Source: Amoebophrya sp. A120 (taxonomy: Eukaryota > Sar > Dinophyceae > Syndiniales > Amoebophryaceae). From it: a DNA stretch of 64,000 nucleotides. The position numbers and the translations under genes are program-made. Shown in pieces: positions 57,501 to 64,000 of this stretch (position 1 is the first letter of the stretch; the number at the start of each line of letters is the position of its first letter). The DNA lies in assembly GCA_905178155.1 (NCBI GenBank), contig CAJINV010000017.1, positions 612,722 to 676,721 on the forward strand, given 5' to 3'. The notes below the pieces were generated by a model. The model did no database searches. It was not told the origin of the DNA and saw nothing but the letters and a program-made list of their open reading frames with translations.

Positions 57501-58350
57501 GAAACTACCTCCCGACTTAGTCAAAATTTGGCGACTTTTGGTAATCATGCAACACAGATTTTTGCATGCTGCAGATTTAGCATGACAAGTTCCTACCCTT
57601 TTGCAAGTTCGATTTTGATTCGTTATTTCTTGTTTTTTAAGATGATGATGATACTTTCTTCTGGTTAGCCCGTCTAAAAAGGGTAATGATCCGCTCCCGC
57701 AGGCAAAAAATTTAGCATGACAAGTTGCAATCTTCCAGACCCAGACACTTTTGCATTTGATAAACCGGAGAACGACCCAGAACACGTGCCCGAAGAATAC
57801 GACCAGTACGGGAACCCGAAACGTCCTGCACAGCAACAACTATCAAATGTAAAAATGTCTGGGTCTGGAAGAATGCAACTTGTGATGCTGCATTTGGATT
57901 CCAGGAAAAATCTGTATTGCGTGAGTACCAGAAGGAATGCAATTTTTGCTACGCGGAGCGGGCATTTGTCATGCGGAATAGGCATCAAAAAGCTCTCAAA
58001 AAATCTGTGATGCTAGGGCATGCATCACAGACATCAGGGCTCATGCAAAACATGCATGACAAGTGTCAGAATCTTCCAGACCCAGACATTTTTACAGTTG
58101 ATAACAACAAGAGCAAGACTTTGCGGAGGCTGAGGCACAAATGAACCTCTTGTTTCCGAACGTCGGGGCCAACTTCATCGCGGACGAGGGAGATCTGCTG
58201 CCCGAGGAGCTCGATGGGTTCGCTGAGGAGGATTTTGAGGACGTAGAGGACGACATTCTGGCCGACGATAATGAGCAACTGGATGGTGCTGGGTTTATCA
58301 GCGAAAGCGATCCAAGCAACCAGGACGCCGATGGTGATGTGATCATGTAA
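54566..58350 (+). CDS. AP2-type DNA-binding protein with two domains, nine exons, 400 aa
   Basis: Exons: 54566-54690, 54800-54888, 55130-55236, 55319-55585, 55691-55725, 56924-57109, 57282-57360, 57768-57840, 58109-58350; the sum is divisible by three. The first AP2-like domain (about residues 118-195) reads YPGVSF, SWCVCWATRDEEGKP, ARHFYVGQF, then helix HAKRRARQFAIEFRKAK. The second (about 197-270) reads GVQFVDHRNYK, WQVQLRVWD, CHVRIAF, then helix AVEKARLLAIEIRKEW. These follow the three-strand-plus-helix pattern of ApiAP2/ERF factors, the main sequence-specific regulators of alveolates. The C-terminus is acidic (EELDGFAEEDFEDVEDDIL), like an activation tail. The second domain is split by a 1.2-kb intron carrying the 728-bp repeat; its exact acceptor (56923) is chosen by phase. 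The exon before 54889 is the least certain. Confidence 0.72.
54889..55124 (+). mobile_element. Probable introner element, family I (236 bp)
   Basis: Ends TATGGAATGTGGATCTGC and ...GCGGCTTGCATTGCATA are imperfect inverted repeats, with a shared CTGTGGCTG/CAGCCACAG core. Flanks AAGGT/AGTTC do not match well, so the duplication is decayed or the boundary is shifted. The standard element-plus-5 excision keeps the AP2 gene frame. Confidence 0.6.
55958..56685 (+). mobile_element. 728-bp dispersed hairpin-rich repeat, copy 2
   Basis: Same length as the 12981 copy, with the same GTAGTGAGGTC/GACCTCACTAC inverted pair and the same GCGGCCGC-GAAA-GCGGCCGC hairpin. It lies inside the 55726-56923 intron of the AP2 gene. 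An antisense frame of about 78-93 codons is open in both copies, but this may follow from the high GC content. Confidence 0.75.
57361..57762 (-). mobile_element. Introner element, family A, reversed, with internal insertion (402 bp)
   Basis: Perfect flanking repeat AACCG (57356-57360, 57763-57767). Left TATGAATTGCAAAAATCC; right CACTTTTGCATTTGATA. The interior is the reverse complement of the 22896 sub-type. A 119-bp stretch (57592-57710) is flanked by the 16-mer TTTAGCATGACAAGTT (57576-57591, 57711-57726), which explains the extra length. Excision joins GAA CCG to GAG AAC in frame. Confidence 0.92.
57841..58103 (+). mobile_element. Introner element, family A (263 bp)
   Basis: Left TATCAAATGTAAAAATG; right CATTTTTACAGTTGATA. 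Perfect flanking repeat ACAAC (57836-57840, 58104-58108). A 73-nt exon separates it from the previous copy. Excision joins CAA CAA C to AA GAG CAA in frame. Confidence 0.95.
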
Positions 58351-59236
58351 AAAGGGACTTTAAAGTTGTCCCGGCCGTCTTCGGCAAAAGGCGTCTGTTC
58401 TTTTCAACACTGCGGAACAATATTACAGAGTTCTTGTTTCTGATTCCTTGAAGATGCGAGTTCTTGTTTGAGAATACGTAGAATTGCGATACTGATGTGA
58501 CCGGAGATGAGACGAGTTTGTTGTACAAAACCCTGATGTACCAAACACACAGCTGTTTCTCGCACGAGTTGTAATAACCATAGCAAACGGTGTACAAACT
58601 GCAGGGGGCGGAGCAATAACACCCGGAGGAGCTGCATCGACGTGGTAGGCCCCGTGTGTAAAAAGTGCAAAATATGAGCACCCTTATGGATTCCATCAGC
58701 AAGAGCAGTGATTCCATTGATCAGGGTACGATGTTCCCTTGTAGCAGTCGTGTTCAGCTTGATGGTCACAGGGGCTGTAAAACACCCGAACTGTGGTTGG
58801 TTTGCCATTTTTTCGCAGCCACTATGTCGGTCCAGATCAAATCGATTGCTGGTGCGATGATGCAAATCATTTTTCTGAGGAGTAAGTACACCGAAAGAAA
58901 AGAAGTATTGAAAAAAACTCCATACTCGGTGAAGTCAAACTGACACGTTTTCAGTGGCTTGCAGGAGGCGTATTTCTCAAGATTCGATTCCGACAGAAAG
59001 GATACTTACCCCAATGTGAAATATCTACGAAGGTATTCGTATTCTACTACTTTCTACTTCGTCGAAAGAACGTGGCCGCCCGCCCCGTCACACCGTAGTA
59101 CTACTAGACCAGATTTCGAAGTTGCAGACACTCGTAGTACCAATCAACAAAATTATCCTCCTCAATACATTTTTCTAAGGTTATTTCCCGCCTTCTTCCC
59201 TCAACATCTACATCTACTCTTCCAAACAAAGTCAAA
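58351..59236. other. Intergenic region
   Basis: No supported gene. Confidence 0.55.
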
Positions 59237-62076
59237 ATGCAGTCGCCTCGGAAAAAGAAGGTTATGGTCAACACTTCTCCGATGGTTTTTCATCATCTCT
59301 GCAGCTCTGTCGCACTGACGGCAACTGTGTGGCTGAGTGCAAGTCCAACCTCGACTTTAATCTCCGCAACGACCTCCTCTTCCTCTTCCAAACGAAGGCC
59401 TGCTTCCAAATCCGCCACTTCTCGAATTCTGCCCAACCCCCTCCAAGAGCCGGAGAAATGTGGGGCGATCAAACAAGGCTATCGGGTGTGCGACCTCGAT
59501 GGGCTGTTTCACCCGATTGAGTTGGAGAGGGTGCAGCACGCAATCACCGTGGCGAGTGGGAAGCCTGGCGCAGATGGTGGGAGGGACGAAAAGGGAGGGG
59601 ACACGAATAAGGGAGAAGATTCTCAAGCCCCCGCTGCCGGAGTAGATCATGCGGCCGACGCAGCTGGTGCCTCGTCATCTGGGGCGGGTAAGGCACCACC
59701 GGACGGGGCAGATGCGCGCAAGGAGGGAGATGCTTGTATCAATCCTTTTCCTCAGTTTATTTTGTCATAGCTTTGTCTCGAACATGTTGTACAAACGGTT
59801 TTCTGGCCGTCCTTTTATCTTTTCACAAATACGAAGAGCCTTTGCATTTTTGCCCTACTCCGAAAACAAACTTGAGGTCGCGGCGTGGAGCTGGCCATCG
59901 CGGTGAGAGAATACGAAGAGGATGCGTCGACCGCCTGCCGGCAAACCATGGACTCCTGGCAGGTCGGGGACAAGCACTGCCAGAACGGCGTCCTCATCTT
60001 TCTCGCGACGAAGTCCCGGCAAGTGCACATCTGCACGGGCAGGGGGGCGAAAAAAACCGTGTTGCCCGACAGGAAGGCGGCGAAGGTGGTGGAGTTGATG
60101 AAGCCTTTATTAAAAGAAGAGGAATACCCCAAGGCTTTGGAGGCCGCTTGCGGCCGGATTTGGCGTTACGTCTTGGATCAGTCCGTCGATGGGAGTAGTC
60201 GTGGTAGTAGTTCTACCGGGGTGGACGAAACCGGATCGGAGGACGAAGATGACAATTGGGTGTTTCTCATCGGGATTTTCTTCTGGGTTGCACTGCTGAT
60301 CTACCGGCACTTCCAGCAGAGCCGGCTGAAGTCGAGTTACGACTTGTGCAAAAAGAAACTGTCGAAATTGCAGCAACAAAGAGCAGAGGCAAATGCGAAG
60401 AAGTAAGTACTTGGTTTAGTCGGTTTTTGTCCTTCATCTTTTCATACTTCTGTGTACTACAATGAATTTTTTTTGCCAACCAGAAAACGTTCATCGATCG
60501 TATCCTGGTCGTGCGATCAGCACTAGTAAGCTATTGAAGATGTTTCTTCATGTCATCATCATCATCATCATCAACCCTCTCAGGTTCGACACGCTGAAGG
60601 GTTCCTGCCCGATTTGCCTGGAAGAGTTCAAAACCGGAAGGAGGACCAGAAAAAAGGGACGACCTCCAGCTTCGACCCACGAGGAGGAGCAGGAACCAAT
60701 AATACAGGAGCTCGACGACCCGGTTGATGTTGAAGGCACCACCAGCACCGCAACTGTGGTCCGCAAGCGGCAGACCCCGGAGAAGAGAAGGAGGAAAAAA
60801 ATCACGGCGGACGTATGGCGTTCTCAAACGTTTTTACATTCTCAACTGTTGCATGAGTTTGTATATGCAAGAATAGCATTGGTGAGAGGGGGAACCTTGC
60901 GCGTCTTGCATTACAGATATGGTGCGAGTTCTAATGCTATTTAGCCCTCCGAGAATTTGTCAATGCGAAGCAGCTGGGTCGTCTGGTGGCTCGTGGTCAT
61001 TTTGCATGACAAATCATGTAACAGCTGAGCGCGTAACATTTGAGAGCCCCATAGGACGGCGACGAAGTGAATGTCGCGGACTACGACAGCGACGACGACT
61101 ATGGATGTGTCAGGATCGAAATCGACAAAATCGAAAAACTTGTGATGCATAAAATGCAGGGCACTCAAGCCCTGTGTTGGGGAGCAGGCAAATGAGACCG
61201 ATTGTGAGCCTGTTTAGGGGTATGCAATGTGCTGCCAGAGTAGCATGGCAGGAGCAGTCTTCTTTGCCCAAACAGCATTACAGACTGGATTTGGATGCTC
61301 CCGAAATTTGTCATGCGCCGCTTGGAAACTGAGGCCCCAACTGGTATCGATTTTATGCATCACAAATTTTTCGACTTTGTCAATTTCGATTCTGACACAT
61401 CCATAACGACGCCTATCTCGTAGAGCCCGAAGACGCGGCGAATGAGGAGGAGGAGGAAGGAAGCCATCAAAGTGTAGGAACTAGTACAAGCAGTGGTGGA
61501 CAACGACAAGGGCACCAGCACGATGCAGACGAGGACCCAGAAGATGCCTCGGATGACGCAGCGGACGAGATCAAAATTCTCACCTGCGGTCACGCGTTCC
61601 ACGCGGCGTGTTTAGACGGGTGGGAGCGGAGCTCTTCCCTCTGCCCGGTGTGCCGCGCCCCGCAAGAGCAGACCTTAGATGCGACCACGGGGCAGCAGAT
61701 TGCGGTGCGCGATACAACTGGGACCACGAGTTCCTCTTCTAGCTCCACGCCCGCGGACATTCTCGCCGGCGCGGTCCCGCAAAGTAGGCAAGTATCGCTG
61801 CACCGCGACTACCTGTTCCGGATGAACCGGTTGCGATTGATGTACCCAGACTACGTCACCACCTCGTTAGTCGACCGCTGGACTGCGCCAAGCTTTTCGG
61901 GAAGCCCGTTGGCAGATGTGGATTTCGTCCGGTCGCAGCCGGGGTTCAACAGCGGTGGGGGAAACAGTAGCAATTTCGGGACGGGGGGAGGAAGTTCTGG
62001 GTCCTGGATGTCGTCCTCGAGCTCCTTCGGCGGGGGGAGCTCGTTCGGCGGCGGCGGGTCGGGAAGCTCGTGGTAG
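59237..62076 (+). CDS. TPM-domain, transmembrane, RING-H2 fusion protein, five exons, 653 aa
   Basis: Exons 59237-59735, 59877-60402, 60584-60813, 61059-61099 and 61411-62076; the sum is divisible by three. Two GT-AG introns, then two introners. A hydrophobic N-terminus (about 20-45) may be a signal peptide. A TPM domain follows (about 82-267): YRVCDLDGLFHPIELER, LAIAVREYEEDA, then QNGVLIFLATKSRQVHICTG and RGAKKTVL. The transmembrane helix is WVFLIGIFFWVALLIYRHF (about 293-311). A RING-H2 finger is split: CPICLEEF at about 350, then roughly 135 acidic and basic residues, then CGHAFHAACLDGWE and CPVC at about 491-517. The C-terminus is Gly/Ser-rich ending FGGGGSGSSW, as in bacterial TPM (YgcG-type) proteins. 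TPM domains act in membranes, including photosystem II repair in plastids; the RING suggests a membrane ubiquitin ligase. Confidence 0.82.
60814..61053 (+). mobile_element. Introner element, family E (240 bp)
   Basis: Left TATGGCGTTCTCAAACG; right CATTTGAGAGCCCCATA; related to family D through the TCTCAAA core. Perfect flanking repeat ACG-containing GGACG (60809-60813, 61054-61058). Excision joins GCG GAC G to GC GAC GAA in frame between the two halves of the RING. Confidence 0.9.
61100..61405 (+). mobile_element. Introner element, family C (306 bp)
   Basis: Left TATGGATGTGTCAGGATCG; right CGATTCTGACACATCCATA. Perfect flanking repeat ACGAC (61095-61099, 61406-61410). Excision joins GAC GAC GAC to GCC TAT in frame. 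A 41-nt exon separates it from the family E copy. Confidence 0.93.
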
Positions 62077-63363
62077 AAGATTAAGATGGTAATGAAAGAA
62101 TGCTGCAGTTGTGTGCTGTTTTCGAAATCGAAATCAACAAACTCCGCTTCGAGGAGCCACGACGTCTCGTCCCACGACCTGTATCTAAAAAAATAGCGAC
62201 TCATATTCCGGCATTGAATTGGACTGCTTACGGAATCTGTTATGCCCGAACGTCATATGTTACAGAAACATGTTGGGCACCAGATTACCGCCAGCTAGAC
62301 CAGCGAGATGAAGACGTCATTTATCTCAAAAGAGACAGCTTGCTCAAGAAATAGCTCTTGTCTTGCCCGTTTATTCAGTCACGAAACACTGAACAGACTG
62401 CACAAACAGTGGGTTCGTTTATACCCGAACTCGATCTTGACCTTGAACCGAGTTCTTGGGTTGTTCGTGGATCCCCTTGATACCAAACTGTTTGCAATAA
62501 ATCTCAATGTCGTGGCTGCCAAATGTCGGAATCACGCATGCGTTGTGAGACGAGCGTCCGTTTTTACGAAGAAGTGGTCAGCAATCCACAAAAAACCCGA
62601 TCACTAGGAGGTAACGCTACCTTTTCCTTCCGTTGCCGCTTCAAGTTTCTGTAGGTTCTGCCTCCCGGGCGCTTTGCAGGCCCAGTTCTAGATCCCTGTT
62701 GAGATTTTTCCCTCGGAATGTCGGTTTTTTGTGTTTACTTTCATCCTTTCACACAAAAACGGACGTGAAGGTTGACGACTTTCTTTCTTGGGTACTAGAT
62801 ACCGAGCTGCTTCGCTATCAACCACAAGAAACCCTTTACGCATAGCTACTAGAATAGGATCATTGAATTTGAAGCACACCTTCAGGAAAAGAGTATATAT
62901 AATCTCGTCAGAAAAGATAAAGAAAAAGATGAAAACGCGGCGGCTCTCTGTCTCTCCCCCGAGAGCCAAGCGGAAAAAGCGCTGAGGCGTCTTCTCTTGC
63001 ACAGCTTTGCCTATCTGCCAGCTTTGCTGTTGCAGGAAAGATCAGGATTTCGATCTTGCCTCGAGACGGGTTTTTTCCCTCGCAGCTTTGGGCCATCGAT
63101 TAAAGCTGGTTTTGTCCTGCAGTGAGGAAGAGCAAATTTGGTTCTGCGTGCAGGAAGAAAAGCCGGCCACTTAGACGCGAAGGGCCCGCCGCACTTGTTA
63201 TCTGAGAAAAATGGGCATCCTCTTTTCAGCCTTCTCCGGCGGTCGCCGCAAGGACATTCAGCTGCCAGAGTACTGATGATTTGGTTTGTTTCATTAATTT
63301 GTGATCGTGTGATAGGTACATTCTTTGAGTATATGATATCATGCTGAAGGTTCTACTCGAGGA
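62077..63363. other. Intergenic region
   Basis: No supported gene. A short frame at 63211 (MGILFSAFSGGRRK...) starts with a myristoylation-like MG and could be a 5' exon of the next gene, but no in-phase join was found. Confidence 0.45.
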
Positions 63364-64000
63364 ATGGAAACACGAACACCCAGCATCGAAGATGTTCTGA
63401 CCCCCTACTTACCTTTACTAAATTTGTTTCCTCTCCACGACCACAGGGTGTCCGCTCTTCACCTGGAGCTGCTGTCCCTGTACGCGTCTACGGTAACGGA
63501 AATGATGGGACTTCTCTTGCCACTCCCACTAACAATACCTCAAGCTGCCGGGGCGAACAGCAAAAATTCCCCTAACGAGGACACCGACAGTTCAACATCC
63601 GCTTCGGAGAGCGGGGGTAACAAGGGTGGAATAAAGACCAGTACAAACACGACAATACAACAAGCACAAAAACAAATTATCCCGGTCGGCAAGGCGGTGA
63701 AGCAAATTGGCGAGCGCACGTTGAAGCGCAGCGAGGTTACGAATGACAGCGAAGTGTACCGGTTTTTCCACCGGACCAACCGACCACACCTGATCTTCGT
63801 CTGCCACAAAATCCAGGGGCAGCGAACGCCGCTGTTGGATAGCAAAGGCTTGTACACGAAATTCCTCGACGCGGCGCTGAACGTTTGTGAAGTAGTCTTC
63901 TTGCTGAGTGCCGTGCCCTCGGTGGAGTACTTCCACAGACTGTTGTCGGAGCAACCAACCCTGAACTGGCTGTTTCAGAGGAGGAGAATCATACCCATAT
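63364..64000 (+). CDS. Unidentified protein, 3' end beyond the window
   Basis: The frame from the ATG at 63364 stays open to the window end. A good acceptor (CCACGACCACAG) at 63448 suggests that the conserved-looking part may begin as an exon at 63449. Visible features are VSALHLELLSLYASTVTEMM, a Ser/Gly/Thr-rich linker, then a compact segment. That segment reads VYRFFHRTNRPHLIFVCHK, LYTKFLDAALNVCEVVFLLS, then SVEYFHRLLSEQPTLNWLF. This last part has the alternating hydrophobic pattern of a folded alpha/beta domain. I do not recognise the family. The opposite strand also has open frames here and a GTAAGT on the minus strand at about 63415, so the + strand choice rests on composition. Confidence 0.5.
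   Translation, partial: METRTPSIEDVLTPYLPLLNLFPLHDHRVSALHLELLSLYASTVTEMMGLLLPLPLTIPQAAGANSKNSPNEDTDSSTSASESGGNKGGIKTSTNTTIQQAQKQIIPVGKAVKQIGERTLKRSEVTNDSEVYRFFHRTNRPHLIFVCHKIQGQRTPLLDSKGLYTKFLDAALNVCEVVFLLSAVPSVEYFHRLLSEQPTLNWLFQRRRIIPI

Noticed and set aside
5336-61405. GCATGACA/TTGTCATGC words as transcription-factor sites
   Set aside because: They occur almost only inside introners, so they are explained as element sequence.
63540-63954. Minus-strand frames at the window end
   Set aside because: The + strand frame has a more protein-like hydrophobic pattern and agrees with the strand of all neighbours, though a minus-strand gene is not fully excluded.
1-64000. Dinoflagellate spliced-leader sequence, tRNA, rRNA or telomere repeats
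   Set aside because: Looked for by eye and not found; a proper covariance-model scan would be needed to exclude small RNAs.

Overview
The window is nuclear DNA from a eukaryote, most likely an alveolate, and its features best fit a dinoflagellate-lineage parasite of the Syndiniales/Amoebophrya type. The lineage is an inference; no rRNA or spliced leader is visible to prove it. The supporting evidence is that genes are broken by many short introns, and that all 17 supportable genes lie on the + strand (a unidirectional array). The gene set includes an organellar RAP-domain protein, an AP2-type DNA-binding protein, a cyclic-nucleotide-gated channel and secreted Cys-rich proteins. Many coding regions are also interrupted by short inverted-repeat elements that act as introns (introner elements), a feature already reported for Amoebophrya.

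Layout. 0.7-2.3 kb: EF-hand-like protein. 3.3-15.9 kb: cluster of signal-peptide-bearing, Cys-rich proteins (four loci, one a decayed tandem copy) plus a small basic protein. 16.7-17.8 kb: Tudor-like protein. 18.6-25.8 kb: very large AP-5 beta-like adaptin. 26.6-27.3 kb: EMC6. 27.9-33.3 kb: RAP/heptatricopeptide-like protein. 34.0-40.8 kb: cyclic-nucleotide-gated channel-like protein. 41.0-41.9 kb: non-LTR retrotransposon fragment. 42.6-44.7 kb: secreted coiled-coil protein. 45.5-50.5 kb: large ankyrin protein. 51.4-53.9 kb: GDT1/TMEM165-like transporter. 54.6-58.4 kb: two-domain AP2 protein. 59.2-62.1 kb: TPM-transmembrane-RING fusion. 63.4 kb to the end: a gene cut by the window edge.

The main discovery is the introner system. 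I find 23 insertions (185-402 bp) belonging to at least nine terminal-inverted-repeat families. All begin TAT and nearly all end ATA, and they are flanked by 5-bp direct repeats (17 perfect, 4 with one mismatch, 2 weak). Removing the element plus one repeat copy restores the reading frame. I checked this as total coding length divisible by three in seven multi-exon genes, and by codon phase in the others. The element boundaries are not GT-AG, yet ordinary GT-AG introns occur in the same genes. Copies occur in both orientations, often separated by exons of only 29-73 nt. A separate 728-bp hairpin-rich repeat occurs twice, both times inside or next to introns.

The genes do not form one pathway. 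Membrane-traffic, ER-insertion, organelle-RNA, ion-transport and secreted-effector-like functions sit side by side, as expected of a gene-dense eukaryotic chromosome.
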